Origin: Schistosoma mansoni
Lineage: Eukaryota > Platyhelminthes > Trematoda > Strigeidida > Schistosomatidae
Length of the DNA stretch: 64,000 nt
Reading direction: 5' to 3'
NCBI RefSeq assembly: GCF_000237925.1
Contig: NC_031495.1
Location: forward strand, 64,152,939-64,216,938
The position numbers and the translations under genes are program-made. Shown piece after piece: positions 1 to 12,300 of the stretch. Below the pieces are notes generated by a model. The model was not told where the DNA came from. It ran no database searches and saw only the letters and a program-made list of their open reading frames with translations. How positions within the stretch are numbered: the first letter of the stretch is position 1; each line of letters starts with the position of its first letter.

Positions 1-2034
1 ATTTGTGTGACGATTTATCTTTGATTGTTGACATGCTGAACACTCTCTAACCCATTTGTATACATCCTTCTGTAAATTCGGCCATATATATCTGGCATTG
101 ATTAGTTTTGTTGAAGCTTTTGCGCCAGGATGAGACAAAGAATGAAAGTTATTATATATCAACTTTCGCATACTTTTGGGAACGAAAGGTCGCGGCATTG
201 CCTTGGTCGTGTCACAGTAGATTAGAATACCATCGACAGGTGATGGGAACTGTTTTAAATTAGGACTTGAATTGTTTGTTTTAAGCAGGTTTTGTAATTC
301 TAGATCCTGCTCTTGTTCGTTTCTCAACGTCTCGAAGTTTACTGTAGACTGCTGTAGCACGTTTATTTCTAGCCTAGATAAAGCATCTGCCGCCTGATTG
401 TCCTGACCTTTGACATGTCGGATATCGCTTGTGAACTGTGATATATAGTCAAGGTGTCGGACTTCTCGAGGTGAGTATTTATCAGCTCTCGCTTTTAGTG
501 CATTCGTTAGTGGTTTGTGATCCGTAAAGACTATAAATTCCCTGCCTTCTAACATGTGTCGGAAGTGTTTAATGGTTAGGTAGATTGCAAGAAGTTCTCG
601 CCCGAAGGTAGAATACCTTGTCTCTGCTGGAGCGAGTCTTTTTGAGAAGAAAGCAATTGGTTTCCAGGCGTTTTTAACCAGTTGGTTAAGGGTACCGCCT
701 ACTGCTTTATCTGAAGCATCCACCATCAAAGCAAGTGGGGAAAGAGAATTCGGATACATCAACGTAGTTGCTTGAGCTAATTTATCTTTAAGCTGTTTAA
801 TAGCTTCGACAGCGTCAAAAGACAGTTTGAATTCTTTTGGTTTTCCTTTTAGTGAATCTGTCAAGGGTTGCATTAATTGTGCACAACCTGGTATGAATCT
901 GCGATAAAAGTTAATTAGACCTAGAAAACTTCTCAGTTGTGTTAGAGAACTAGGTATGGGGTATTGTTTAATGGTGTCTTCTTTTTTGATCGGTTTAATC
1001 CCTTCTGGGCTTATTGTGTGACCGAGAAATTCTAAAGTTTGAACACCGAAAACACACTTACTTTGATGTATGTTTATTCCATGTTCATCCAGTCTTTTTA
1101 ACACTGTTTTTACATGCTGTTCGTGTGATTGCAAATCGGGGCTGGCAATTAACAAGTCGTCTATATACCCCTGCGCAAATGGCATATCTCGAAGTAGATT
1201 GTCTATGAATCTTTGAAATGTCTGTGCCGCATTTCTCAGGCCGAATGGCATGCGTACAAACTCGAATAGGCCAAAGGGTGTTGTAATAGCTGTCTTGGGG
1301 ATATCTTCATCATCCACTGGGATATTGTGATATGCCCTGACTAAGTCAATTTTAGTGAATATGTTCATACCCTGTAAACCGTTTGTGAAATCTTGGATAT
1401 GCGGTATTGGGTACCTATCTGGTACGGTTTGACGGTTGAGGGCTCTGTAATCCCCGCACGGTCGCCAGTCACCTTCATTCTTCTTTGGGACCATATGCAA
1501 AGGGGATGCCCATTGACTATCAGAGGGACGGATAATACCCAGTTGTAGCATATAATCAAACTCGGCCCTAGCGATTTTGAGCTTATCTGGTGCTAGTCTC
1601 CTGGGTTTTGCAAAAACCGGTGCACCTTCGGTTTTGATAGTGTGACTTACTTTTAGTTTGTCTTTAGAAGGCTGTGGGTTTGGTTTAGTTAAGTTTGGAA
1701 ATTCCGCGAGTATATCTTGGAATTTCGCTGTTGTTACTGGAGGAGTTTGAATCAAGTTAAGAGAGCTGATGTGACTTTCTTTGCCTTTTGTGTAATACGA
1801 AGTTTCTTTTAGTGTTAATCGCCGTTTCTTGGTGTCAACTAGAAATTCGTATCTCTCTAGAAAGTCCATCCCCAGTATTGCCAGATCTAAGTCGGCTACC
1901 GTGAAAACCCAAGGGAATTGCCTCCTGAACCCCAAATCTAGGGTCAAGTTTTTCTGCCCAAACGTCGCAATTTTAGTTTTATTTGCAGCTTGAAGTGTAA
2001 TTGATGATGTTTCTCGACTAATCTCAGTTTTATT

Positions 2035-3006
2035 TTAAGGGATGATGCTAAGAGCAGCGCCAGTATCCACCAAGAAATTCAAGCCAGAGTTTCTGTCTCT
2101 AACATAAAACAAGCGAATGTTTAGGCGCCCCTCCTCAGTCGTCGCGACCTGGGGAGGGGTTACTCGTTTCCCGCTATCTTTAGAATTATGCTTAGGCCAG
2201 GCGCATGGTTGCATGCACTTGGTTGAGTTGACACCAAACTTCCAGTGGTACCAACAAAACTGCCCAGGTTGTCTGGACATTTGTGACCTGTTTTGTGACT
2301 TGGATCGTGGTCGTTGTGGTGACCTGCTCCTGTTTCTATGACCCATTTGCATTCTGGTTACGGCCTCAGTGAGACTCTTAACACTCGCAATGAGTCCTTC
2401 TATGACGGGGTCTTTTGCTGATTCTACTTTTTGTGTGTGATTTATTGTGCCTGGTCCAGTTGGAGGACCTCTCTCCATTATTCTATCGGCTATACGCGCT
2501 AAATGAGATAATGAGGTTTCAGGATCTTGTGCATTCAAACAGTGTTGGGCGTAGCATGGGAGAGCTTGTATCCATCCTTGTTTAAGAACTGCTTCACTCA
2601 CTGTGTTATCACCCATTAACACTTGGAGGTGACGCAAAAACTGTGACGGCGACCGATCATCTAGTATTTCACCTTGAAAAAGTCTTTGGATTCTTTGACT
2701 ATCTGATAATGATAAACGGTTTATTATCTCTCGTCTTAAGATGGTGTATGGTTGTGGTGATGGTGGATCTAAAATCAAGTCACGGACTTCTTTGGCGACT
2801 GAAGGAGGAAGGATAGAACACAAGTCTCTATAGCGAATCCCTTCAGATTTAATATTGTGTCTCGTGAAATAATGCTCTAGTTGAGCAAACCACAACTCAG
2901 GATCACTACGATCAAATTCTGGAAGTCGGGATTTCGTAGTCATAACAGTGTCTATCTCCACTGGTGACAAATCCTCCAGATTATGGGTTTCTATTGAGTC
3001 TGACAT
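2035..3006 (-). CDS. Gag plus start of protease of the Gypsy element
   Basis: A 323-residue reading. The N-terminal two thirds look like a capsid domain (FDRSDPELWFAQLEHYF near residue 31). A basic RS-rich stretch follows, then the CHCC-type finger CWYHWKFGVNSTKC near residue 250, and finally the aspartic protease motif VDTGAALS at the end. The start ATG is 186 nt downstream of the primer site. This is a fossil of a mobile element, not a host gene. Confidence 0.85.
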   Translation of the reverse strand: MSDSIETHNLEDLSPVEIDTVMTTKSRLPEFDRSDPELWFAQLEHYFTRHNIKSEGIRYRDLCSILPPSVAKEVRDLILDPPSPQPYTILRREIINRLSLSDSQRIQRLFQGEILDDRSPSQFLRHLQVLMGDNTVSEAVLKQGWIQALPCYAQHCLNAQDPETSLSHLARIADRIMERGPPTGPGTINHTQKVESAKDPVIEGLIASVKSLTEAVTRMQMGHRNRSRSPQRPRSKSQNRSQMSRQPGQFCWYHWKFGVNSTKCMQPCAWPKHNSKDSGKRVTPPQVATTEEGRLNIRLFYVRDRNSGLNFLVDTGAALSIIP

Positions 3007-3192
3007 GAGGTATGTGACAAATATATCAATGAAGTTAGCACGAAAAATGGTTACTATAACACGGATAACTTAAGATAATACGGAATAAACTAGTTATATA
3101 CTCAACTTAGTTTACGGATAATCAGGTCTACTTTTACGATTAAGTGAAAAAAAAATTAATAACCGAAATGAGGTTAAATTTGTGTTCAAAAA

Positions 3193-3202
3193 GGGCTCAC
3201 CA
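3193..3202 (-). other. Primer-binding site, tRNA-Trp-like
   Basis: On the minus strand TGGTGAGCCC lies 6 nt inside the inferred LTR end. It matches the complement of the 3' end of tRNA-Trp (TGGTGACCCC) at 9 of 10 bases. CsRn1-type elements are known to use tRNA-Trp. Confidence 0.6.
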
Positions 3203-3208
3203 CTTTCG

Positions 3209-3470
3209 TGCCTTAAGGTAACCCTCGTGCTATTGATAGAAGAAACCAGAGAAGTAGTGAATAGGTCTTTATTTCGATCTTCACGCAGTCGCAGTGGAGC
3301 GTGGGATTCTCTGTTCAGATAAACAAAGGCTCTCAACATTCAATATAAGATAATAGGGAATATAACGCTTACAAAAAGTAAGGAAGTGAATGAATACTTG
3401 AACAATACTGTTTTAGCATATGCTTGGTTGTTTGGGGTCAACTCTTAACCAACCAACCTGAGCTGTTACA
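3209..3470 (-). repeat. 5' LTR of the Gypsy element (about 262 bp)
   Basis: Edges were placed by TG...CA ends: on the minus strand it runs TGTAACAGCTC ... TTAAGGCA and is followed 6 nt later by the primer site. An AATAAA signal lies inside, near 3267-3275. The second LTR is outside the window, so the edges could not be checked by pairing. Confidence 0.6.
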
Positions 3471-3549
3471 AGTTCATTATAACCAGTGTGGTAAACATCC
3501 AATGTCATCGACTAACAGAACTAGTTATTTTGAAGATTTATTTGCCGCC

Positions 3550-5950
3550 ACATCTTCATGACTTTGTATACAGTGTTAGTTCATCCTAAACTCAAGTATT
3601 GGATACAAGCTGCTAAACCCTGCCTATAAAGAGACAGTGAGCTGTTAGGAAGGGCTCGAAGAACCGGATTTAGGCTGATTCTTGGAATCCCAAGGCTCCT
3701 GTATGGTGGCAGACTGACTAAACTAGATTTATTTCCTTTCTCACACGACCTCTCAATTCTGGCTCCCCTGGGGAAAAGCGATCACGCTGTCCTATCCCTC
3801 AGTTTTGTCAGCAAAACTGAGCTAATATATCTCGCCAACAGGCTCTGGAATTTCAAACGGTTGAATGTGTTAGCTTTACACAACTATCTACAACAGGTGG
3901 ATTGGGATGTTCACCCTCAACTTGAAGTGGATGCTCATTGGGATTTCTTACTGCAAACGCTATTGTGTGCTACTAAGTATTCAGTTCCTCAAACGGTCCC
4001 AAAAAGCTACAAAGAACCCACAATCATCAAGAACAACACTCGTCGTTTGCTAAGCCGCAAAAGGCACTGTTGGGCTGAATATAAACGGACTGATAACAAC
4101 GGCACGTTCAGGCAATACAAACATATAAGGGACATATGCACAAAGGCAATAAGAGAAGACAGGCTTCAGTACCAGACCAAGCTTATCGATAAATTTGTCT
4201 CAAATCCCAAAACGTATTCCGTTATGCAGCTTCTCTTCCACAAAGCAAAACTGGAGTTTCCCAACTGCTAGGTCCTAATGGTCCGACCAATAACGACGGT
4301 GATGCCGCTAATCTTTTGGCTGAGCAATACTCTCGAACATTTCAACTGACCCACATCAAATACACGGATGAGAGCTTCACCTGCACCCGCACAGGACTTT
4401 CCGAAGCGGGCCTGAGCGCTGACCTGGCGTTCCGTAAACGGCAGTACATAAGAAAAGGCACTTCTCCTGGTCCGGATATGGTTCATTATGCTATATTGAG
4501 GGAAGCAGCTTCAATCCTGGCATCACCACTTAGCGTGATGTTTTCATACTCGCTAAGCCGAGGCAAACTGCCGGAAAATTGGAAGCTGGCTCTTATCACA
4601 TCAATTTTCAAAGGAGGTTGACGCAGTGAACCCTCAAGCTACCAACCAGTGGCCCTTCTCTCCATACCTTCTAAAATTATTCAGTCCCTAATGTACGACG
4701 GTATACACGAACACTTATTATCCCTAAAGTTCTTCTCATCCCAACAGCATGGTTTCAGAAAGTGTCACTCTTGTATGACCAACCCGCTGACTGCGGTGGA
4801 TAGATGGACAACCATCATTGATCGTAAAGGGGAGGTAGACGTCATTTACCTGGAATTCTCAAAAGCTTTTGATAGATTCAACCATATGTGTCTTATCAAT
4901 AAGCTTAGATGTTTGGGTATCAAACCCCCTCTGATTGACTGGACCGCCCATATCTAGAAAACCGACATTTTAAGGACAGGGTTAACTTCTCTTTCTCTCA
5001 GGCCATGGAATGTCCTACTGTGGTCCCCCAGGGCTCAATACTAGGTCCTCTTCTCTTCCTAATTTACATTAACGATCTTCCACAACAAGTTTCATCTGAC
5101 TTATTGCTTTTTGCTGATGATGTGAAACTTTGGAGAGAGAGATACGTAACCAAGAGGATATACTAGTACTTCAGGAGGATCTGACTCGACTTCAAAGTTG
5201 GACAGACGACAACGGACTTACCTTCAACACTTCAAAGTGCAAAGTAGTCCATCTGCGACATATTGCAGACTATAGTCGCAGCTTAGGTAACTCCTCTCTA
5301 GAAGTTTCTCAAGTCGAAAAAGATTTAGGAGCGTTGGTACTCTATGCGAACTGTGACAAAAACGCCTTTCAAGCAAACCTTGCACTGGTAACATTGAAGT
5401 GCATTTCTGTTCAGTTTGACGGTAGAACCTTCCACATAATCTTCAACACTTTTATTAGCCCCCATTTAGAGTACGTAAACATAGTATTTCCTCCCTCCCT
5501 CCAAAAGGCTCCAAAAGGATAAGGACACTCTGGAACGTATACAACGTCGAGCCACGAAATCAGTTCTGGGACTCAAATTCAAACCTTATGAAGGGCACCT
5601 CCAATCACTTAGCCTTTACTCGTTAGAGTACAGGCGTCTTAGAGGTGACCTTTTTATGACTTACAGTATCCTTAACACTTCTGTTCATCCCCTTAAACAT
5701 CTTCTTAAGCTTAGTCATAACACTAACCTAAGAGGTAACACCCAGAAACTGGAGACCCAACATAGCAGAACAGACTGTAGACACAACTTCTACTCCGTAA
5801 GAGTTGTCAAATGCTGGAATTCGCTGCCGACTGACCTAGTCCAGGTGACTTCCTAGGAGTCCTTTAAGAGGAAACTTGACCTATTCCTAAGGACTAAGAA
5901 TAACATATTATTATGATTTACCAATTTCTTTTTTTCCTCTATTATCGCTA
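3550..5950 (+). mobile_element. CR1-like non-LTR retrotransposon (LINE), 5'-truncated and broken
   Basis: It starts with the end of the endonuclease domain (GKSDHAVLSL near 3773), then a linker and the reverse transcriptase: YQPVALLSIPSKI (4638), DVIYLEFSKAFD (4840), PQGSILGPLLFLIYINDL (about 5028) and the catalytic FADD at 5110-5121. The C-terminal CR1/Jockey motif [11 protein letters not shown] lies near 5803. The frame breaks several times: a 1-base shift near 4245, an in-frame TGA at 4619, a shift near 4950, and others near 5135 and 5520. The first 200 nt look rearranged. Inactive copy. Confidence 0.85.
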
Positions 5951-5959
5951 ATATACCTA

Positions 5960-6335
5960 GTGTCTTGCCTGAAGGTATTGGTGATCTACTGCTACTAGAC
6001 ACGGGAGCCCGTTAAGCTAAAGTTTCTTCTATTCCGTCCACAACCATTTGAACTATTTGAACCATTTGAAAGGACCAGAGGTGGCTTCAACACAGATTTA
6101 AAACTACTCAGTGATAAATTCGCATCTGATGGGCTCCCATTGAGGTTGTCTTTCAAGAAGCACAATTTACGAGCATGCCTTAAACAGGTTAACAAGCTCA
6201 GAACAAATTACTTGTCAGTTGACTGTCGACTTTCCCATCAAATCATCAACAGGTGGAATCCCTCATCTCACGACACTGTTGAAGCTTCATCTATAGACTA
6301 TTTCAAAGGAAAGTTGAATCAGCACTAGGACTAAT
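5960..6335 (+). mobile_element. 3' end of a second CR1-like LINE
   Basis: The frame from 6140 reads LRACLKQVNKLRTNYLSVD and then IINRWNPSSHDTVEASSID, with FKGKLNQH before a stop at 6326. This is a second CR1/Jockey-type C-terminus, different in sequence from the one just upstream. It ends about 120 nt before the RIIAD1-like gene. It is a truncated, broken copy. Confidence 0.65.
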
Positions 6336-6449
6336 ATAACCCATTCCACCTTCTGCCTTTTGCGAACCGAAACTGAAATCGATCCCAAGTTTGCCCATTG
6401 TCATGGTGTGTAGGGCACATTATCACCGGCCTGTTTGGTCTTCAAGGTC

Positions 6450-6924
6450 ATGTTCGACACAGGATCTTACCGTCCTAACCATGACCCACCAGCTGGGATG
6501 GAACCATATGATCTTCCTAGAGAAGGAGATTTAGGAGCCCTCAGCAATGCTCAACAGGAGGCAACAAATAAGCTCAAAGTTAGAGTCAATTAGTCCTATA
6601 TTTCTTAACAGGCCCAAACTCGCGTAAATAATGAGCATTATTTACGGAAACATCCAGAAATTAAATACATGATAACTGCATTTTTGAGGTAAAAGCAGTC
6701 TTCTATTGTGCGATGTCTTGTAGAGATATTTTAACAAAACAGCCTGAAGATGCCAGGGAACATTTTGTTGGTAAGGTACATTTTAAGCTACATCTTCAGA
6801 CTTTTTCACTGGTCCAAATCTTGAGTCCAATATAGAAAATATCAAGAGAGAATATATAAATCAGTACCATGACGACGAAGTCATACGCTCTTTAGCCCAA
6901 GAAGAACCTCAACCGGAAATCTAA
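6450..6924 (+). CDS. RIIAD1: RIIa domain-containing protein 1-like gene with three micro-introns
   Basis: Host gene. The exons are 6450-6578, 6612-6688, 6724-6770 and 6800-6924 (stop TAA at 6922). The introns are 33, 35 and 29 nt, all GT...AG, and the frame continues across each. The product is 125 aa from the ATG at 6450, or 109 aa from the ATG at 6498; an in-frame stop at 6411 limits the 5' end. It reads DLGALSNAQQEATNKLK, then AQTRVNNEHYLRKHPEIKY, then FLRDILTKQPEDAREHF, which follow human RIIAD1 (DPGALSAAQLEQLRKFKIQ; EKYLRTHKEV; KRPDNILEFAADYF) in order and spacing. RIIa docking domains dimerise and bind amphipathic anchoring helices. The C-terminal 35 residues are acidic and not in the human protein. 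Micro-introns of this size are typical of schistosome genes. An AATAAA at 7229 could serve as poly(A) signal. The match is from memory of the family, not a search. Confidence 0.85.
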
Positions 6925-8301
6925 TTTATGCTTTATTGGGGTTTGTCTGAGAAAACAATTGGGTGCATGTAGTCTGTAAATTGTTAAAAACGTACTCCAT
7001 TAATTTTTGTTTCGTTTACTTCTGCCCTTCCAATTTTTATTCATAAATATTTATCTATCCTTTCAGTAGTTTATAAAGATTTCTTTTAATCATTCGGTCT
7101 TTTTTTTCTTATACAGTCCATTTGGTACAGTAGTGGCCCTCCCAAGTTTGTGGCATTATTCAAAACTATTGAAGAGTACATAAGTTTTTGGGTGGTTGAC
7201 CACCGGTGCGTCTTAAATGTCGAGCCACAATAAAACCGACAGATTGTGTTAAGGTTTGAATTGATTTTTAGTTTAAACAAGCCAAATAATGCAGCTGTGC
7301 TATTATAGTATCTTTGGTATTGTGAGAGGATTTGAAGATGTGTAATTAATGATTAGTGTGATATTATATTTTCCACAGTATTGTTCTAGAACCAGAAGTA
7401 ACCTTTCTATGAGACCCAGTTATTCGATTTTACAGCGAATAAAATACATCTAGAACACCTAATTAAAATTCAATCATCCACATCATCAAAATCTAGTCAA
7501 CTTCATAACATGATATTGATCAATAAATCTCACTCCTGATTCGCAATTTGAACTCTACTAATGGTGTTTTCTTATTAGAATTCATCTGAAGGTTAATCAT
7601 AATAGTAAGTACTTAGATGTTGTTTATCTCACGATACTGTCAAAAAATATTTATGGTATTATTTGTGGATATATACTCTCGAAAATTTGTATCGTTAATC
7701 GATTTCATAAACTTTCCAATACTCAATGTCACTGTTCATTTTTGTTCATAACCTTGGTGAGGAAGGTTGATGGAAATGAAATGACATCAAGTAAGTATTT
7801 TGTACCAGTAAATGTTCGATGGCTTCTCAAGGCAATTAGGAAATGTTTTGAGTTTTTCTGGTAATGCAAAACTAGGATAAGAATAGATTTTGGCAGACCA
7901 CGGTTACATTATGGTCGTATCAAGGTTGAAAGCGTATGAAGTATTTGATTGTGACTTAGTTGGTGTATGGAATTATGTTTCACGAAAGCTGAATTCAATT
8001 ATCTGTGAGATAGATGTGTACTACTGAAGATTATGGAGCTTGGCTTCATTTTCTATGTACCTTTTCTGGCTGGTTCCAGTTCGTAATAAAGGAATCAACT
8101 CTTACTCTATCATCCTACATACCAACTAAATAAATGAAAAACTGATTTGTTTGGTGAGTGATTCACTCATTCATTTCTGCACATCGTTTCAGTGGTGTGA
8201 GTTGTACATATTTCACTAAATTTTACTTCATTAAAGTAGAAAAAAAATTGTGGATTTTATCTTTGACTTGTTACACTTTCGAACGATCTGATACATAGTT
8301 C
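6925..8301. other. AT-rich non-coding stretch downstream of the RIIAD1-like gene
   Basis: Probably holds the 3' UTR of the RIIAD1-like gene (AATAAA at 7229). I see no repeat family or coding exon in the rest. Confidence 0.4.
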
Positions 8302-8826
8302 GATTAAGTGCCCCCAAATGCCCTGGTACGACCGAAGATGATAGTCCGCCCTACCTCTCGAAATGCTCTTACATGGCCACGCGTACATAGCCTCTGTCAG
8401 GGAAGTCTTACTCATTGTCTTCTCGCGACATCACTGTTATTTACGAAATTGAGGGGACAAAAAGCGGATGTCCAGTGCTTTAACCAGGTCGGTGGACACG
8501 TAGAGTTCACCTAGGGGAGTTGGAAAATCCTGATTCCAAACCAATAGTACACATGAGCTCCAGTATCCTGATGGAACTAATGGCATATGAACCAATTATT
8601 GGTCATTTGCTACCGTGAGTCTACATCTCTTTACGTTACTCCATTGCCTTGTGGATCAGACCTTTAGGTCAAAGGCTCCGGATGTGGTCCCCTAAGAAAA
8701 CCACATGGTTTGTTTTGGGCACCTGGGTAGTATCCCAGCCCTCATACAAATTAAGTGACGTGTGCGGCGCACATGTGTTTGGTGCCCCTTTGTACCAATA
8801 TTTATGTGTTCAAATAAATAAAGACT
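8302..8826 (+). repeat. Family C retroposon copy, near full length
   Basis: Starts CCCCCAAATGCCCTGGTACG and ends in TGTGTTCAAATAAATAAA. It shares this layout with seven other copies in the window. The short simple tail suggests a LINE-mobilised non-autonomous element. Confidence 0.8.
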
Positions 8827-11212
8827 AAGCTATGTAGGTAGATGCAAACTATCCGGTTGGAGTTTCTGTCTCCACTTAGTTTGCAAGCTCCTAACTCCCC
8901 CTCCCCAATAAATTTTTTTATTCCACCAGTCCACATTTTCCCTCGAATCGTATCTTCGATGCACGATCTTTCTTAATACCAATGATACTGTTACAACCTC
9001 TACTACTTTGGGATTATCTCTCTGTGTGCTAAGACAATGTGTGTACTTAGACTGATGCACTTATATGCCGGGTTCTACGTTGTAACTGATTGACTATCGT
9101 CCCTATTAAACTCTGCAAAGTAATTAATAGGGAAAAGAATACAAATTCATTGCGCTTTACCGAAGCCGTCTCCGTTAGAGAACCGCAACCGAATCCACCC
9201 GTTTAAAAAGCAAATTGTAAATTTATTACTGCTATAGTAAATTGGTATTTTTGTTTACTTTTCAATAATGATTATTTCGTAGTGCAATCTTCATTAAATT
9301 AGTCGTTTTTTCACCCACTTTAAAATTGTCTTCTTATTTAATTCTTAAACTTAAGTGACTACTGTTCGGTTGATTAAAGAATTGACGGAGTAAAATGGAT
9401 CTATATTGTTCTGTTTCAATTGTTTTAATAATGCTGGACCATGAGAGTCCACACCAGTGACTCTGGCAGGCTTCTCACCTATTCAGTTAATTTGTTTGCA
9501 GTAAATATGAATGGACGATTTGTAACGCTCGACTTCTGATATAGGTGTTGTATTATGGCTTAGGATTATGATGTAGAGTTTAGGATTTACGGTTATAGTT
9601 AGGACTAAATGTATTTTCAGACTAACCGTAAAATTTAATACCATCCTTTAAATCCTGGACCCATAATTTCTAAACCTAAATTTTAATCCTAAACTGTAAT
9701 ACTAGCTCTATATCATAGCCCTAAAGCCTAAATCTTATTCCTAAACCTAGGCTTAAATATCTGGTGATAATTTCGTCATTAAAATAGGAATACATGTCCT
9801 GTTTCAATTTATTCAGAGTTTAATCAATCGGAAACAATTCTTCAGTGTGATGATCTATTTTATTATTTGTAGAAGTCATACTGTTTCACTATATGAACAG
9901 TTGTTGAAAATTTTGCTGGTATATGTTATCATGTACCACTGAGTTCCCACGGTGTTCAGCATTCTTTTTATATCATAGAACGTAGACTGGAATGATACCT
10001 TTTCAAATAATAAATTCTAGATGTTATGGAATGCTAGTGCTTGATGTAGTATTCATGTGTTATTATGAGAGATTTGTAGAGATTCTTCAGTTTGAAGATA
10101 TTTTGCATTACCGATTGATTTCTGGATGACCATTGGAAAATAAAAGAAAACTGGACATCTGTCTTGTACTAGTATAGTTTTCTTCTGCTGTATATACCTA
10201 TGACTTCGTTAAGACTGGGACCCACTATATGTAGCTCTGACGAAGAGTGAATTACTTTTGGGCTACTGAGTTAGCATCCAAAGACAGTTTCAGCCAATTC
10301 CTGAAAACTGTATGACCAATGTTTATCCATATATGTAGTGCCTTGTAGCGAATAACATTTTTACACGCGTACAAGATTGATTCTTATTTTAGGTTACATG
10401 AACTGTTCTAATTTTCTCAGTCATTTTGTTATTCATATATGTGACATTGAGCACGGGAGCATAATCGTACGATCCGTCTTTATGCTTGTTTGTATCTTTC
10501 ATATCTGTGAATATTGAGTCACTATTTAATCAAACTGAGTTGGCTGGTCCGTCTTCTCTATCTCTCATCTTAACATCTGTCTCAGTAAATGAGTTGTTGA
10601 AATAAATTCTTCCAACTTAATTCGTGCTTGACTTTTTGTTGCTACCGTCACCAAAACGGAGTTAACCCAAGTTGGATAGGCGAAATAAACTGTAGAATTT
10701 ATCTTCATGACTTAATTCAAACAGGGAGTCCGATCACAGGCCTAGAGTTTGTCTCAACTCTGATGGTGAAAAAAGCTGTAAACGTAAATGAATTGCTATG
10801 AATATGCCTATTAATTCCTATTATAAATAAAACCGTAAACTATATCTTGACACAGAGTGTATAGAAGTAGTCAGTAGAATACCCTTAATTGAGATTTCGT
10901 ACTAGTTGCCATCTCTGCAGTCATAAGGATAATTACTCAATAATCAGTCACCGTACGTATCTAAATCCTACAAAAAATGATTTGTGACTTAAATAAGTCA
11001 GTGGAATAGCTTCAGACTATGAGTCTTGGTGATGTGAATTAGAATCCTTCATAAGTTATCAATAACCTCAAGATTAAAAGTAATCCTGCTAACTTGTTAC
11101 ATGGGTTCAAGGTTTCCTATCGACTATCTTCATTCATCTAACATCAAAATGTAATCGACACAATACTGAATGAATTAATTCAATCGTTCAATTGCAATTA
11201 TGAGTAATAAAA
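8827..11212. other. AT-rich region without a recognised gene
   Basis: 8827-9215 has a minus-strand open stretch (NPKVVEVVTVSLVLRKIVHR) running out of the family C copy; it may be another repeat, but I cannot name it. 9550-9735 holds a weak inverted repeat of TTAGGATT-rich sequence. The rest shows nothing I recognise. Confidence 0.35.
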
Positions 11213-11413
11213 TTTTCATAATTGAAATCATGAGTCGATTGAAGCTAGACCACTATGGAAAACCTGAAAGCACTGGACGGCAGATTTGTCCTATTATGGG
11301 ACTCCTCAGTGGCAGTGTGCATCCACGATCTCGCCTCTCCTTGGTGGTCTAGCTTCAATTAACTCATGATTTCAACTATGAAAATACTGAAATCTCCACA
11401 AAACTCATTCTGA
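11213..11413. repeat. Family B SINE, fold-back copy
   Basis: An inverted B 3' end plus HHR piece (11213-11338, minus) is followed directly by a forward B 3' end (11340-11413). The arms share the GTCTAGCTTCAATT and TGATTTCAACTATG segments as reverse complements. Confidence 0.8.
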
Positions 11414-11775
11414 TCTATAATCATATGCTCACTAGTGAATGACTTCAAGAGATATTTCCTGGACTTCTAGTGGGAAGCAGTAATCAGTGGAGTTCAACCA
11501 AGTCTGTTGTAAAGATATCAACTCACTGAAGACAATTGGTGAACATTTGCTCAAACTTCGTGCATTGTTTGAAGTTAGACATTAAAACCGTTGGATGCCG
11601 GCTCAACGGTCTGTCGGCGCGAGACTGGATTCGAATCTCGCTTGCATGTGGTATCGTGGATGTGCACTTCTGAGGAGTCCTATAATAGGAAGGAATGGTC
11701 ATCCAGTGCTTCCAGGTTTTCCATGTTGGTCTAGCTTCAATTGACTCATGATTTCAACTATGAAAATACTGATAA
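11414..11775 (+). repeat. Family B SINE, forward copy in tandem
   Basis: Begins TATGCTCACTAGTGAATGAC straight after the 3' end of the preceding unit. It carries a tRNA-like part (GGCTCAACGGTCTGTCGG, then GATTCGAATCTCG) and a decayed HHR (CTGAGGA present, GAAA lost) near 11660-11720. Confidence 0.85.
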
Positions 11776-12300
11776 AATGTGATCAGAACTAATGAAATAA
11801 ACAAATATGACATTGACTTATATTCAGTAATAAGTCATTATATAAATGATTTTTCAATGTTAAATATAGAAAAAACAAACAAACAAGAACAAAAAATATG
11901 AGATAATTATGAAATGCATTAGAGTGTAAGTGAATTGTCGTTTCTTTTTCTTGCTTAAAATAAATATAAGACTTATGATGATTGATGTCATTATGCCTAA
12001 ACATTGAAGAAAAAGAAGAAGACGAAGAACAAGGAGTGTGCCTTGTCTCTTCTGTTGTTGTTGGTGAAGTTGTTTTTCATTTCATTATGGAATAATCAAA
12101 ATAATGATGTGGAACTTTCGAGAGAGAACGAGAGGAAATTCAATGAAATTTTTTAATGGTAACATAGAGGAATGTGAAAAATGTTTTTTTTGGTTTTTGT
12201 TTTTAATAACACTCCTTTCCCACCCCCTCTCACCCCTCTTTCACACACACACACACACGATGAGAGACCCCCTTTGATTAGTTTACCTTCGTATTCCATA
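11776..12300 (-). other. Downstream flank / probable 3' UTR of the GPCR gene
   Basis: AT-rich and SINE-free, with a (CA)n run at 12242-12258. No clear AATAAA was found on the minus strand. Treated as 3' UTR only because it follows the stop codon of the exon. Confidence 0.4.

Larger units (their letters stand above)
1..3470 (-). mobile_element. Ty3/Gypsy LTR retrotransposon, CsRn1-like clade (fossil, cut by window edge)
   Basis: Read on the minus strand, the order is LTR (3209-3470), primer site (3193-3202), leader, gag with an aspartic protease motif, reverse transcriptase, RNase H, and the start of integrase at the window edge. The RT carries a YIDD box near 1150-1170 and the integrase a C..CQ zinc-finger piece within 1-60. 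The Gag finger starts CWYHWKFG, the trematode CsRn1-type motif, and the primer site resembles tRNA-Trp, as known for that clade. The pol reading is largely open with about one interruption seen. It looks fairly young. The 3' LTR lies outside the window. Confidence 0.88.

Noticed and set aside
3013-3470. Longer LTR starting at TGTGAC (3013)
   Set aside because: It would leave no room for a primer site before gag; the 3209 edge puts a tRNA-Trp-like site in place.
9550-9735. Telomere-like TTAGG repeats
   Set aside because: Irregular TTAGGATT words in a weak inverted repeat, not tandem TTAGGG.
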